Assembly: GCF_014201735.1 (NCBI RefSeq)
Contig: NZ_JACHFE010000001.1
Span: forward strand, 620,001 to 684,000
DNA length: 64,000 nt
From: Marinobacter oulmenensis
GTDB lineage: Bacteria; Pseudomonadota; Gammaproteobacteria; Pseudomonadales; Oleiphilaceae
Reading direction: 5' to 3'
This document shows, in pieces, positions 1 through 9,998 of this stretch. The stretch's first letter is position 1. Each line of letters begins with the position of its first letter. A model generated the notes under the pieces. It worked only from the letters and a program-made list of their open reading frames with translations. It was not told the DNA's origin and did not search any database. A program made the position numbers and the translations under genes.

Positions 1-532
1 GGTTCTCGATCTCGGGCTGCCGGACGGTAACGGCACCCAGTGGTTGTCCCGCTGGCGGGAGCAGGGCATTGATCTGCCGGTACTGATCCTGACCGCCCGG
101 GAACGCTGGTCGGACAAGGCCGCCGGTTTTTCAGCGGGGGCTGATGACTATGTCACCAAGCCCTTTGAAACCGCCGAGGTGCTGTTCCGCCTGCGGGCGT
201 TGGTGCGCAGGGCTCACGGCCACTCCCACCCGGTACTGAATGTGGGCGACATTGCCCTGGACACCCATGCCGGCCAGGTCACCCGTTCCGGAATGCCGGT
301 TTCCCTTACCGCCCAGGAATTTCGCCTGTTGTCGCACCTGATTCACGCTGCTCCGCGCATTGTCAGCCGTATCGAGTTGTCAGAGCATGTCTACGACGGC
401 GACCAGGAGCCGGACTCCAACGTCATTGATGTCCAGGTCAGCCGGCTGCGCCGCAAACTCGGCAGTGAAGCCATTGAAACCATACGCGGCCAGGGCTATC
501 GGATGATGGGCCAGGCGGAGGACGCGGGATGA
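1..532 (+). CDS. OmpR-family response regulator, PhoP-like (5' end outside window)
   Basis: The reading frame is open from base 2, so the true start lies left of the window. The first visible residues (VLDLGLPDG) carry the phosphoacceptor Asp. Later come the conserved Thr (LTARE) and Lys (YVTKPF) of a receiver domain. The C-terminal half is a winged helix of the OmpR/PhoB type (LTAQEFRLL, then VIDVQVSRLRRKLG), so this is a DNA-binding transcription factor switched by phosphorylation. Its stop overlaps the start of the next gene by 4 bases (ATGA), so the two are translationally coupled and the next gene is its cognate kinase. The ERWSDKAAGFSAGADDYVTK stretch resembles PhoP/QseB-type regulators. 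The signal sensed cannot be told from sequence. Confidence 0.93.
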   Translation, partial: VLDLGLPDGNGTQWLSRWREQGIDLPVLILTARERWSDKAAGFSAGADDYVTKPFETAEVLFRLRALVRRAHGHSHPVLNVGDIALDTHAGQVTRSGMPVSLTAQEFRLLSHLIHAAPRIVSRIELSEHVYDGDQEPDSNVIDVQVSRLRRKLGSEAIETIRGQGYRMMGQAEDAG

Positions 533-1866
533 TGCCACCTCTGCGCCAGTGGCCGGTGGCAACACGTATGCTGGTCTCCGCCCTGGTGCTGGTGTCACTG
601 GTACTGCCGCTGGCCGGTGGCCTGTTGGCCTGGAATTTCCGCGAAGCGGTGAACACGGCGTTCAATGATCGCCTGGAGTCCCTGCTGGATGTGGTTATTG
701 CCGGTATTGAGTTCACCCCTGGGGGCAACACCCTGGATCCCGGCCCGCAACTGGGCGATCCCCGCTTCGACCGGGTCTACTCCGGCTGGTACTGGCAGCT
801 TTCAGGGGCGGAAGGTTCGGTGGTGACCTCCCGTTCGCTGTGGGATCAGCGATTGCCGGTGGCGTCCGGGAATGGCCTGCGCTGGCAGGAGATGCCCGGC
901 CCCCGGGGGCAGTCCCTGCGGACCCTGACCCGCCAGGTGCGACTACCTGTGTACCCCGACCCGGTCACCGTCACGGTCGCCGGCGATCTTTCCGAAGTAA
1001 ACGCGCAGGTGGCGCGGTTTCATGCCCTGCTGATCGTGTCGCTGGTGACTCTGGCCGTCCTGTTGCTGGCGCTGATCGCTTTGCAGGTGCGCTGGGGGCT
1101 GGCGCCCCTGAGGCGCATCGAGCGCAGCCTGAAGGCGGTGGAATCCGGCCAGCGACAATCCCTGGAGACCCGGTTCCCGGAAGAGCTTGCCCGGCTGGCC
1201 AGAGTGATTAACCAGGTGCTGGAGCGGGACCAGCGACTGATTGAGCGGGGCAGGACCACCGCCGGGAATCTGGCCCACGCCCTGAAGACACCGGTGGCTG
1301 TCCTGACCAATCTTTGTGAGCAGTTGCCGGCATCCCGACAGGCGGAGTTCCGGGCGGAGCTTGCGAGGCTGAACGATGCCGTACGTCATCACCTGGCGCG
1401 CGCCTCGGCCGCCGGCCCGGCCGCCATTGGTGGCGGGGCCAATCTCCGCGATACCCTGACCCCGGTGCTGTCGGCACTGGAAACCCTGGCCGGGCGCCGG
1501 GGTATCAACTTCCATCATGGCCTTGAGGTGACAGGGCCGGTTCCGTTCGAACAGCAGGATCTTCAGGAACTGGTCGGCAATCTGCTGGAAAACGCCATTC
1601 ACTGGGCGAGCGCCCGCGTCAGTCTGCAGGTGTCGGGTGATAGTCAGGCGCTGACGTTGACCGTCGATGATGACGGCCCCGGCATGTCTCCGGAGCAGAT
1701 CCGGCAGGCGCTGGAGCGGGGTGGCCGGCTGGACGAGGAACGGTCAGGCTCCGGGCTGGGCCTGGCCATCGTTAACGAACTGGTACAGCTCTATGGCGGC
1801 CGGATGTCACTGGACCGGTCGCCAGAGCTGAACGGACTTCGGGTGCGGATCGACTTTGTATTCTAG
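529..1866 (+). CDS. Sensor histidine kinase, PhoQ-like
   Basis: A 445-residue membrane kinase. A transmembrane segment lies at about 14-35, a periplasmic sensor region of about 130 residues follows, and a second transmembrane segment spans about 167-187, then a HAMP-like linker. The phosphoacceptor is His250 in the H-box (NLAHALKTP). The ATPase domain shows an N-box (NLLENAIHWA, about 351-360), a G1 box (DDGPG, about 381) and a G2 box (GSGLGLAI, about 407). The start overlaps the regulator stop by 4 bases. The ALKTP H-box and overall layout match the PhoQ subgroup, but the periplasmic domain was not compared. The stop overlaps the convergent spoVR stop by 4 bases, so there is no spacer for a terminator between them. 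Confidence 0.93.
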   Translation: MMPPLRQWPVATRMLVSALVLVSLVLPLAGGLLAWNFREAVNTAFNDRLESLLDVVIAGIEFTPGGNTLDPGPQLGDPRFDRVYSGWYWQLSGAEGSVVTSRSLWDQRLPVASGNGLRWQEMPGPRGQSLRTLTRQVRLPVYPDPVTVTVAGDLSEVNAQVARFHALLIVSLVTLAVLLLALIALQVRWGLAPLRRIERSLKAVESGQRQSLETRFPEELARLARVINQVLERDQRLIERGRTTAGNLAHALKTPVAVLTNLCEQLPASRQAEFRAELARLNDAVRHHLARASAAGPAAIGGGANLRDTLTPVLSALETLAGRRGINFHHGLEVTGPVPFEQQDLQELVGNLLENAIHWASARVSLQVSGDSQALTLTVDDDGPGMSPEQIRQALERGGRLDEERSGSGLGLAIVNELVQLYGGRMSLDRSPELNGLRVRIDFVF

Positions 1867-3425
1867 TCCGGGTCCGCAGCCGGTGGCGTCGGGCAATGGA
1901 ATTCCTCCACCACCCGTCCGTCTTCCACGCTTTCCAGGTGGACATCGAAGCCCCACAGCCGGTGCACGTGGCGGATGACCTCATCGGTATCTCCACCCAG
2001 CGGTACCCGGTCCACCGGGATGTGGCGCAGGGTCAGTGAGCGGTCGCCCCGGACATCCACATTCCACACCTGGATGTTGGGCTCCCGGTAACTGAGATTG
2101 TACTGCCGGGCCAGTTTCTCCCGCAGGGGCCGATAGCCCGGGTCATCGTGGATGGCCGTGACCGTGTAGTGGTCTTCCAGTTCATCGTTCTCGACGGCAA
2201 ACAGCTTCAGGTCCCGCATGACTTTCGGAGACAGGAACTGCTGGATGAAACTTTCATCCTTGAAGTTGTGCATGGCGAAATGCAGGGTTTTCAGCCAGTC
2301 GCTGCCGGCAATGTCCGGGAACCATTCCCGGTCTTCGTCGGTGGGGGCCTCACAGATCCGGCGCAGGTCGGTGAAGATGGAAAAACCGAGCGTGTAGGGG
2401 TTAAGCCCGGAATAGTAAGGGCTGTCGAAAGGCGGCTGGTAGATCACCGCCGAATGGCTCTGCAGGAATTCCAGCATAAAGCCGTCGTTGACCAGCCCCT
2501 TGTCGTACATCCGGTGCAGCAATGTGTAGTGCCAGAAGGTGGCCCAGCCCTCGTTCATTACCTGGGTCTGGCGCTGGGGGTAGAAATACTGGCCCAGCTT
2601 GCGCACGATGCGCACGATCTCCCGCTGCCAGGTCTCCAGCAACGGCGCGTTCTTTTCGATGAAGTACAGCAGGTTTTCCTGGGGTTCTTCCGGAAAGCGT
2701 TTCTGGCGCCGCACCGGGTCTTCGTCCTCATCGGGCTGGGGAATGGTGCGCCACAGGTCGTTGATGCGCCGTTGCTGGTACTCCTCACGCTCTTTCTGTC
2801 GCCGGGCCTCCTCGGCAGCGGAAATAGGGGCAGGGCGCTTGTAGCGGTCCACGCCATAGTTCATCAGGGCGTGGCAGGAGTCCAGAATTTCCTCCACTGC
2901 CTCCACCCCGTAGCGTTCCTCGCATTCGGCCACGTAGTGGCGGGCAAAGACCAGGTAGTCGATGATGGCGCTGGCGTCGGTCCAGGTGCGGAACAGGTAG
3001 TTGCCCTTGAAAAAGGAGTTGTGGCCATAGCAGGCGTGGGCGATGACCAGCGCCTGCATGGGCAGGGTGTTTTCCTCCATGAGGTAGGCGATGCAGGGGT
3101 TGGAGTTGATCACGATCTCATAGGCCAGCCCCATCTGGCCCCGCTGGTACCCGCGGGCCGTGTTGAGAAACTGCTTGCCGAACGACCAGTGGTTGTAGCC
3201 CACCGGCATGCCCACAGAGCTGTAGGCATCCATCATCTGCTCGGCACTGATCACCTCCACCTGATTGGGGTAGGTGTCCAGGCCGAACTCGGCCGCGCAT
3301 TCGGCGATGGCCTCGTCGTATTCCCGGATCAGTTCAAAGGTCCATTCGGAGGTGGTGGAAATCGGCGTCCCGGCCGTGGGCTGTTCGCGCTCCGGTGCAT
3401 TCGGTTGGTCGGCGATACGGCTCAT
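1863..3425 (-). CDS. SpoVR/YcgB family protein
   Basis: A 520-residue protein of the SpoVR family (YcgB in E. coli, a SpoVR paralogue in Bacillus). Diagnostic stretches include the N-terminal [36 protein letters not shown] and [19 protein letters not shown]. The His/Glu-rich segments hint at a metal site but the biochemical function is unknown. It is the last gene of a minus-strand set prkA-yeaH-spoVR, and its start overlaps the yeaH stop by 4 bases. These three genes commonly occur together in proteobacteria and are linked to stationary-phase and stress physiology. The length is normal for the family. Confidence 0.93.
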   Translation of the reverse strand: MSRIADQPNAPEREQPTAGTPISTTSEWTFELIREYDEAIAECAAEFGLDTYPNQVEVISAEQMMDAYSSVGMPVGYNHWSFGKQFLNTARGYQRGQMGLAYEIVINSNPCIAYLMEENTLPMQALVIAHACYGHNSFFKGNYLFRTWTDASAIIDYLVFARHYVAECEERYGVEAVEEILDSCHALMNYGVDRYKRPAPISAAEEARRQKEREEYQQRRINDLWRTIPQPDEDEDPVRRQKRFPEEPQENLLYFIEKNAPLLETWQREIVRIVRKLGQYFYPQRQTQVMNEGWATFWHYTLLHRMYDKGLVNDGFMLEFLQSHSAVIYQPPFDSPYYSGLNPYTLGFSIFTDLRRICEAPTDEDREWFPDIAGSDWLKTLHFAMHNFKDESFIQQFLSPKVMRDLKLFAVENDELEDHYTVTAIHDDPGYRPLREKLARQYNLSYREPNIQVWNVDVRGDRSLTLRHIPVDRVPLGGDTDEVIRHVHRLWGFDVHLESVEDGRVVEEFHCPTPPAADPD

Positions 3426-4717
3426 GCGGCTTTCCTCTCGAACAACTGGCGGAACACCGGGTAGATTTCCCCGGCGTCGGCAATCTGCTGCATGGCAAAG
3501 CTCTCCGGGAACCGCGCCATGATTTTCTCATATTCGTACCAGAGCATCTGGTGGTCCTGGGGCGTGATTTCGACATAGGCGTAATACTGCACCAGAGGCA
3601 GCACCTGCTCGGCCAGCAGCTTGCTGCAGATCGGCGAGTCATCGTTCCAGTTGTCGCCGTCGGAGGCCTGGGCGGCGTAGATGTTCCATTCCGCCGGCGA
3701 GTAACGGGCCTCGATGATCTGCTGCATCAGGCGCAGGGCGCTGGAGACAATGGTGCCGCCGGTTTCCCGGCTGTAGAAAAACTCTTCCTCGTCCACTTCC
3801 TTGGCACTGGTGTGATGGCGGATGAAGACCACGTCGATCTTCTTGTAGTTTTTCTTCAGGAACAGGTACAGCAGGATAAAGAAACGCTTGGCGATGTCCT
3901 TGTGCATCTGGGTCATCGAACCAGACACATCCATCAGGCAGAACATGACCGCGCTGGTGGCCGGCCGTGGCTGTTTGACGTGCTGGCGGTAGCGCAGGTC
4001 GATTTCGTCGATGAAGGGAATGCGCCGCACGTTCGCTTTCAGGCGCGCGATCTCTTCCTCCAGAGCCTGAATCTGGTCACTGTGGCAGAATGCCGGGTCC
4101 GGTTCATGGGGGGCAGCTTTCAGCTCTGCCAGTTGCTGTTCCAGTTCCCGGATCTTGCGTTTGCGGGCCCCGCCGAGGCCCAGCCGCCGGGCATGGGCGC
4201 CACGCAGTGAGCGCACCACATCCAGCTTGGCGGGAACGCCCTGGCTGGTGAAGCCGGCGCGAACGTAGTTGAAGGCTTCGGTGTCCTTGAGCTTTTTGCG
4301 GGCGAGGTTGGGCAACTCCAGATCATCGAACAGGAAGTCCAGAAATTCCTCCTGGGTGATCTGGAAGGCGAACTCGTCCATACCCTCGCCGTCCGGGCTG
4401 GCCTGGCCGGCACCGGAACCCTGGCCGCCCTCGCCCTGGGGCTTTTCGATGGTGTCGCCGGTGATCCATTCCCGGTTGCCCGGATGGACCATTTCCCGGC
4501 GCCCGCCCTGGCCGTGGTGGAACACCGGTTCGTCGATGTCCCGGGTGGGAATGCTGACGCTCTCGCCCCGTTCCACGTCGGTGATCGAGCGTTTGTGAAC
4601 CGCCTCGCTGACGGCCCGCTTGATGTGATGACGATACCGGCGCAGGAACCGTTCCCGGTTCACTGCGCTTTTGTTCTTGCCGTTCAGACGACGATCGACA
4701 ATATGCGTCGTGCCCAT
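3422..4717 (-). CDS. yeaH: YeaH family protein (DUF444, VWA-like)
   Basis: A 431-residue DUF444 protein. A von Willebrand A-type fold is indicated by the MIDAS-like motif DVSGS at residues 263-267. A charged coiled-coil stretch lies at about 185-230 and a Gly/Gln-rich linker at about 95-112. It is co-transcribed with prkA upstream (31-base gap) and spoVR downstream (4-base overlap). In E. coli the homologue is induced with the kinase YeaG under nitrogen starvation and stationary phase, and a scaffold role for the kinase is plausible. No enzymatic activity can be assigned. Confidence 0.93.
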   Translation of the reverse strand: MGTTHIVDRRLNGKNKSAVNRERFLRRYRHHIKRAVSEAVHKRSITDVERGESVSIPTRDIDEPVFHHGQGGRREMVHPGNREWITGDTIEKPQGEGGQGSGAGQASPDGEGMDEFAFQITQEEFLDFLFDDLELPNLARKKLKDTEAFNYVRAGFTSQGVPAKLDVVRSLRGAHARRLGLGGARKRKIRELEQQLAELKAAPHEPDPAFCHSDQIQALEEEIARLKANVRRIPFIDEIDLRYRQHVKQPRPATSAVMFCLMDVSGSMTQMHKDIAKRFFILLYLFLKKNYKKIDVVFIRHHTSAKEVDEEEFFYSRETGGTIVSSALRLMQQIIEARYSPAEWNIYAAQASDGDNWNDDSPICSKLLAEQVLPLVQYYAYVEITPQDHQMLWYEYEKIMARFPESFAMQQIADAGEIYPVFRQLFERKAA

Positions 4718-4748
4718 GGCGAACCTCCTGCCTTAAACGGTCACCGGG

Positions 4749-6671
4749 TCAGTGGGATTTACGGACCCGCAGGTACCACTCGGCCAGCAGCCGAACCTGT
4801 TTCTCGGTGTAGCCGCGATCGACCATGCGCTCGACGAACTGCTTGTGTTTTTTCTGGTCTTCCTGACTGGCTTTGGGGTTGAACGAAATGACCGGCAGCA
4901 GGTCCTCTGTGTTGGAGAACATTTTCTTCTCGATCACCGCCCGCAGCTTCTCATAGCTGAGCCAGGACGGATTCTTGCCGCCGTTGTTGGCCCGGGCCCG
5001 CAGTACAAAGTTGACCACCTCGTTGCGGAAATCCTTCGGGTTGGAGATGCCGGCCGGCTTCTCGATTTTCTCCAGCTCCTCGTTGATGGAGGCGCGGTCG
5101 AGGATTTCGCCGGTGTCCGGGTCCCGGTATTCCTGGTCCTGAATCCAGAAATCGGCGTAGGTCACGTAGCGGTCGAACAGGTTCTGGCCATACTCGCTGT
5201 AGCTTTCCAGGTAGGCCGTCTGTATTTCCTTGCCGATAAACTGGACATAGTGGGGCGCCAGGTATTCCTTGATGAAACGCAGGTACCGGTCCTGAATTTC
5301 CGCCTGGAACTGCTCCTGCTCGATCTGCTTTTCCAGCACGTACAGCAGGTGCACCGGGTTGGCGGCGACCTCGGTGGTGTCGAAGTTGAACACCTTGGAG
5401 AGAATCTTGAAGGCAAAGCGGGTGGACAGCCCGTCCATGCCTTCCATCACGCCGGCCGCGTCCCGGTATTCCTGGATGGATTTTGCCTTGGGATCGGTGT
5501 CCTTGATGCTCTGGCCGTCATAGACCTTCATCTTGGAATAGATGCTGGAGTTCTCCGGCTCCTTGATGCGCGAGAGCACCGAGAACTGGGCCAGCATGTC
5601 CAGGGTGTCCGGAGCGCAGGGAGCGCCGGACAGCGAGCTGTTGGTGAGCAGCTTGCGGTAGATCTGGATTTCCTCGGTCACCCGCAGGCAGTAGGGCACC
5701 TTGACGATGTAGACCCGATCCAGGAAGGCTTCGTTGTGCTTGTTGTTGCGGAAGGTCTGCCACTCGGATTCGTTGGAGTGGGCCAGCACGATGCCATCGA
5801 AAGGCACCGAACCCATGCCTTCGGTGGTGTTGTAGTTGCCTTCCTGGGTGGCGGTAAGCAACGGATGCAGCACCTTGATCGGCGCCTTGAACATTTCCAC
5901 GAATTCCATCAGCCCCTGGTTCGCCTTGCACAGGCCACCGCTGAAGCTGTAGGCATCCGGATCATCCTGGGAGTAGTCCTCCAGCATGCGGATGTTGACC
6001 TTGCCCACCAGGGCCGAGATGTCCTGGTTGTTGTCATCGCCGGGCTCGGTCTTGGCCACGCCGATCTGATCCAGTACCGAGGGGTACTTCTTGACCACCC
6101 GGAACTGGCTGATGTCGCCGCCGTATTCGTGCAGGCGTTTGACCGCCCAGGGTGACATGATCGAGGTCAGATAGCGGCGGGGTATGCCGTATTCCTCCTC
6201 AAGAATCTGGGCATCCTCGGCCGGGTCAAACAGGCTCAGGGGAGATTCGTTTACCGGTGAGCCCTTGATGGCGTGGAACGGCACCTTCTGCATCAGCTGC
6301 TTGAGCTTTTCCGCCAGGGACGACTTGCCGCCGCCCACGGGGCCGAGCAGATACAGGATCTGTTTCTTTTCCTCCAGGCCCTGGGCGGCATGGCGGAAGA
6401 AGGAGACGATGTTTTCCACGGCGTCTTCCATGCCGTAGAACTCGGAAAATTCCGGGTAACGCTTGATGACCTTGTTGGAAAAGATGCGGGACAGTCGTGG
6501 GTCGAGGGAGGTATCCACCAACTCCGGCTCACCGATGGCGATCAGCATACGCTCGGCGGCGGTGGCATAGGCCGCCGGGTCGTTCTTGCAGATCTCCAGG
6601 TATTCCTCCAGGGAGTATTCCTCTTCCTGGGTCGCTTCATAGCGGTCTTTGAACTGCTGCAGTATGCTCAT
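4749..6671 (-). CDS. PrkA/YeaG-type serine protein kinase
   Basis: A 640-residue AAA-like kinase. The N-terminal AAA_PrkA domain has a P-loop GPVGGGKSS at residues 110-118. The C-terminal PrkA kinase-like domain follows from about residue 400 (EYLAPHYVQFIGKEIQTAYL and downstream). The length is the usual 640 residues. It is the first gene of the operon prkA-yeaH-spoVR. In enterics the homologue YeaG acts in the response to sustained nitrogen starvation and stationary phase. Recent family work questions whether the main activity is kinase or protease, so 'kinase' here is a family label. The upstream 243-base gap would hold the promoter; I see no clear sigma box in it. Confidence 0.95.
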   Translation of the reverse strand: MSILQQFKDRYEATQEEEYSLEEYLEICKNDPAAYATAAERMLIAIGEPELVDTSLDPRLSRIFSNKVIKRYPEFSEFYGMEDAVENIVSFFRHAAQGLEEKKQILYLLGPVGGGKSSLAEKLKQLMQKVPFHAIKGSPVNESPLSLFDPAEDAQILEEEYGIPRRYLTSIMSPWAVKRLHEYGGDISQFRVVKKYPSVLDQIGVAKTEPGDDNNQDISALVGKVNIRMLEDYSQDDPDAYSFSGGLCKANQGLMEFVEMFKAPIKVLHPLLTATQEGNYNTTEGMGSVPFDGIVLAHSNESEWQTFRNNKHNEAFLDRVYIVKVPYCLRVTEEIQIYRKLLTNSSLSGAPCAPDTLDMLAQFSVLSRIKEPENSSIYSKMKVYDGQSIKDTDPKAKSIQEYRDAAGVMEGMDGLSTRFAFKILSKVFNFDTTEVAANPVHLLYVLEKQIEQEQFQAEIQDRYLRFIKEYLAPHYVQFIGKEIQTAYLESYSEYGQNLFDRYVTYADFWIQDQEYRDPDTGEILDRASINEELEKIEKPAGISNPKDFRNEVVNFVLRARANNGGKNPSWLSYEKLRAVIEKKMFSNTEDLLPVISFNPKASQEDQKKHKQFVERMVDRGYTEKQVRLLAEWYLRVRKSH

Positions 6672-6914
6672 GGATGATCCCCCGCTCGCATTGTTATCTG
6701 CCTGTTAACTCACGCAATTTCCCCGTTGCTTGTCTGGCCGCCTCTCCGGGCGGTCGGTGTCTGGTTATGGATGGAAGAAATGGCAGGGCCGGGACGGGAT
6801 TGTCTGGAGCAAATCCCGCGGCCCTTTAACCTGAGCTTAGATCAGGGTACGGGTCTTGGACAGTTGGCGGAGCTATTAGGTTCATTAAATTATGTTACCG
6901 GCCCGCCGGAGGGA

Positions 6915-7574
6915 TCACTTCCTGATCAGCCGGAATACGCTCTCAGAGGCGCCGTTAAGCAGGCCACGGCGCTTGGCGAACGGGTTGTCCCGGGGCAGGT
7001 CGTTGCTGCGGATGTGGGTGATTTCGTAATCTTCGCCGTAGAGTTCGTAGACTTCTTCATTGGTCACGTTGAACGGCGGGCCTTTCATCTCCCCACTGTT
7101 GTAATCGAGCGTCACCAGCAGAATCTCCGTACCATCCGGGATCACCGCTGTCAGGTGTTCGACGTAGCTTTTGCGCATTTCCGGGGGCAGGGCGATCAGC
7201 GCGGCCCGGTCATAGACCAGACGGATGTGCCGGAGGTCGTCCGGAACCAGCTGAAAGAAATCGCCACACCACAGTTGCAGGTTGTCATGCTGGAAAACCG
7301 TGAATGGCTCGCCCGGGTGTACCTTGGCTTTCTCGCCAGCTTCCTCAAAGAAGTCCTTGCAGGCAATCTCGCTCAGCTCGACACCGATCACCGGATGGCC
7401 GCGGTCGTGCAGCCACCACATGTCGTGGGCCTTGCCGCACAGTGGCACGAATACCGCGTCTGTACCCTGGCCGGCCAGTTCCGTCCAGTGCTCATACAGA
7501 TACTCATTCACGGTGCCCTGGTGAAAGCCGATTTCGTCTCTCTGCCAGCGCTTGTGCCAGAATTCATGCTCCAT
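6915..7574 (-). CDS. tpm: Thiopurine S-methyltransferase
   Basis: A 219-residue class I SAM-dependent methyltransferase of the TPMT family. The N-terminus (EFWHKRWQRDEIGFHQ) and the motifs VFVPLCGKAHDMWWL and GVELSEIACKDFF are typical of bacterial Tpm, which methylates thiopurines and also selenium and tellurium oxyanions. The length equals that of the bacterial family (about 215-220). It has its own transcript, divergent from the dehydrogenase gene at 7646 across a 71-base promoter gap. Its native substrate is unknown. Confidence 0.93.
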   Translation of the reverse strand: MEHEFWHKRWQRDEIGFHQGTVNEYLYEHWTELAGQGTDAVFVPLCGKAHDMWWLHDRGHPVIGVELSEIACKDFFEEAGEKAKVHPGEPFTVFQHDNLQLWCGDFFQLVPDDLRHIRLVYDRAALIALPPEMRKSYVEHLTAVIPDGTEILLVTLDYNSGEMKGPPFNVTNEEVYELYGEDYEITHIRSNDLPRDNPFAKRRGLLNGASESVFRLIRK

Positions 7575-7645
7575 ATTGGTCCTCCGGAAGTTGATCGTTT
7601 TCCTCAGTCTAACTTAGTCTGACGGTTTACCGGATTGGGAGTCGA

Positions 7646-8602
7646 GTGAAAATCATGAAAACCGTATTTCTGGATGCCACCACTCTGGGTGAGGATGTTG
7701 ACCTGTCTCCGATTGAGCGGGTCGTGGGCTCCATCACCTGCCATGACCGAACGGCACCGGACCAGGTCGTCGAGCGCATGCGCGGTTTTGATACCGTGCT
7801 GGTGAACAAGGTCGTGCTTGGCCGCGAGCATTTTGAAGCCTGCCCCGAGGTGCGCACCATTGCCGTGGTGGCTACCGGTGTGAACAACATCGACATGGAG
7901 GCTGCCCGGGACCACGGCATCGAGGTTCTGAACGTCAACCGGTATGGCCGTTCCACCGTGGCCCAGCATACGCTGGCGCTGATTCTGGCGCTGGCCACCC
8001 GTCTGCTCGATTACAACCGGGATGTCCGGAACGGTCTCTGGGAGAAAAGTGACATGTTCTGCCTGATGGGGCATCCCATCATGGAACTGGAAGGCAAGAC
8101 CATCGGCATCGTCGGCTACGGTGATCTGGGGCAGGGCGTGGCCGAACGGGCAGAAGCCTTTGGGATGAACGTAGTACTGGGCTGCCGTCCGGGACAGTCG
8201 CCCGGGGAAGTGGACGGCTATCGGCGGGTACCACTGGATGAACTGCTGGCCGAGGCCGATGTGCTGTCCCTGCACTGCCTTCTGACCGACGAGACCCGGA
8301 ACATGATCGGCGAACGGGAGCTGGCGATGATGAAACCCCAGTCCCTGCTAATCAATACCAGTCGCGGGGGGCTGGTGGATGAAGCGGCGCTGGCACAGGC
8401 CCTGCGGGCCGGGCGCATTGGTGGCGCCGGTTTCGATGTGCTGACCGAGGAGCCGCCGCGTCATGGTAACCCGCTGCTGGCGGATGACATTCCCAACCTG
8501 ATCATCACGCCGCACTCGGCCTGGGCCAGTCGGGAGGCTCGCCAGCGGATTGTGGACATCACCGCATCCAATCTCGAATCCGTCGCCAGCACTGCCGGTT
8601 AA
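7646..8602 (+). CDS. D-2-hydroxyacid dehydrogenase (glycerate/hydroxypyruvate reductase-like)
   Basis: A 318-residue NAD(P)H-dependent 2-hydroxyacid dehydrogenase. The Rossmann motif GYGDLGQG lies at about 155 and the catalytic Arg is in NTSRGGLVDE. The catalytic His is in TPHSAW near the C-terminus. Closest in style to HprA/GhrB-type hydroxypyruvate or glyoxylate reductases, but the substrate is not predictable from motifs. The chosen start is GTG at 7646, with GGGA ending 5 bases upstream. An in-frame ATG at 7655 is an alternative but sits too far from that ribosome site. It diverges from tpm. Confidence 0.88.
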   Translation: MKIMKTVFLDATTLGEDVDLSPIERVVGSITCHDRTAPDQVVERMRGFDTVLVNKVVLGREHFEACPEVRTIAVVATGVNNIDMEAARDHGIEVLNVNRYGRSTVAQHTLALILALATRLLDYNRDVRNGLWEKSDMFCLMGHPIMELEGKTIGIVGYGDLGQGVAERAEAFGMNVVLGCRPGQSPGEVDGYRRVPLDELLAEADVLSLHCLLTDETRNMIGERELAMMKPQSLLINTSRGGLVDEAALAQALRAGRIGGAGFDVLTEEPPRHGNPLLADDIPNLIITPHSAWASREARQRIVDITASNLESVASTAG

Positions 8603-8672
8603 TGGCGGGGCTGGCCAGCGGCGGGTATCTGGTGGATACTCGGCCCAAAGGACTGACAAAACAGGGCGTCGT

Positions 8673-9998
8673 GTGACTTCCATTCAGGTAAAAGAACGGC
8701 TTCAGGCCGCTGAAAACTGGATACTGGCCAATCCCAACCCGCCGGAGCGCTGGCCCTGGACCTGGCTCTACAAAGTGGGTCGGTCACTGTATGCCCTGGT
8801 TCGGGACGTCATCAGCGGTCAGTTGACCCTGCACGCCATGAGCCTGGTGTACACCACCCTGCTGAGCATTGTGCCTCTGTTGGCCCTGAGCTTTTCGGTG
8901 CTCAAGGCGTTGGGCGTGCACCAGCGCATGGAGCCGTTTCTCTATCAGTTCTTTGAGCCCATGGGCAGCCAGGGCCTGGAGCTGGCCGAGCGCATCCTTG
9001 GGTTCGTGGATAACATGAAGGTTGGGGTGCTGGGCTCGGTGGGCCTGGCACTGCTGGTATATACGGTTATCTCCCTGGTCCAGAAGATCGAGCGCTCGTT
9101 CAACATGATCTGGCGGGTGCCGCAGATGCGCTCGCTGTCGCAGCGCTTCAGTAACTACCTGAGCGTGATCATGGTGGGGCCGTTGCTAATGGTGTCGGCG
9201 ATTGGCGTGACCGCCACCATTTTCTCATCCAGCCTGGTTCAGCAGGTGATGGAGATCGAACCCTTCGGTTCGCTGATCGTGTTTGCCAGCCGGTTCACCC
9301 CCTTCTTCCTGGTGGTGGGGGCTTTCACCTTTGTCTACATCTTCATCCCGAATACCCGGGTGAAGCTGCGCTACGCCTTTACCGCCGGCCTGGTGGCGGG
9401 TGTTTCCTGGCAGGCAGCGGGGATGGTGTTTGCCTCGTTCGTTGCCGGATCGGCCCGTTATGCCGCCATTTATTCGGGGTTTGCCGTCGGTATTATTCTG
9501 CTGATCTGGACCTACCTGAACTGGATGATCCTGCTGCTGGGAGCCAGCCTGGCTTTTTACCTGCAGAACCCGGGGTCGGTGGCGCGCTACCGGGATATCC
9601 AGATGTCACCGGAACTGCAGGAGCGGGTGGGGCTGACAATGATGTGGCTGGTGGCCCGCCCGTTCAGCCGGGGGGAGCCACCGCCCCAGCAGGAAGCACT
9701 GGAGCAGGAACTGCGGATACCCGGTGAGGTCACCCGCAGGATCAGCGACAAGTTGATCCGGTCGGGCCTGCTCAACCTGGCCGGTCGGGATGGTGACCGG
9801 CTGGTGCCCGGGCGCTCTTTACAGCTGGTGAGTATTGGTGATGTGCTGCAGGCCGTGCGTCACGATGAGGATCGGGTGGTTGACCGGCTGCCGGGAGCCC
9901 AGGTGCCGGGGGTGCTCAAGGATGTCGGCCCCGGCCGGGAAGACATCAGTTTTGCCAGCCTGCTGGAACAGGAGACATCAGCCCCGGGAGGGCGGTGA
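8673..9998 (+). CDS. YihY/UPF0761 family membrane protein (BrkB-like)
   Basis: An inner-membrane protein of the YihY/BrkB family, about 441 residues. Several transmembrane segments lie between about residues 50 and 310 (for example LTLHAMSLVYTTLLSIVPLL and YSGFAVGIILLIWTYLNWMI), followed by a soluble C-terminal domain. The frame stays open upstream to 8550, which would overlap the preceding gene. GTG at 8673 is preferred because the family N-terminus begins near there, but the ribosome site is weak. Once annotated as ribonuclease BN, a label now regarded as wrong; the function is unknown. The stop overlaps the convergent HDOD gene by 21 bases. Confidence 0.87.
   Translation: MTSIQVKERLQAAENWILANPNPPERWPWTWLYKVGRSLYALVRDVISGQLTLHAMSLVYTTLLSIVPLLALSFSVLKALGVHQRMEPFLYQFFEPMGSQGLELAERILGFVDNMKVGVLGSVGLALLVYTVISLVQKIERSFNMIWRVPQMRSLSQRFSNYLSVIMVGPLLMVSAIGVTATIFSSSLVQQVMEIEPFGSLIVFASRFTPFFLVVGAFTFVYIFIPNTRVKLRYAFTAGLVAGVSWQAAGMVFASFVAGSARYAAIYSGFAVGIILLIWTYLNWMILLLGASLAFYLQNPGSVARYRDIQMSPELQERVGLTMMWLVARPFSRGEPPPQQEALEQELRIPGEVTRRISDKLIRSGLLNLAGRDGDRLVPGRSLQLVSIGDVLQAVRHDEDRVVDRLPGAQVPGVLKDVGPGREDISFASLLEQETSAPGGR

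Noticed and set aside
2148..3464. Long plus-strand ORF opposite spoVR
   Set aside because: It is antisense to a well-conserved SpoVR gene and has composition typical of a shadow frame.
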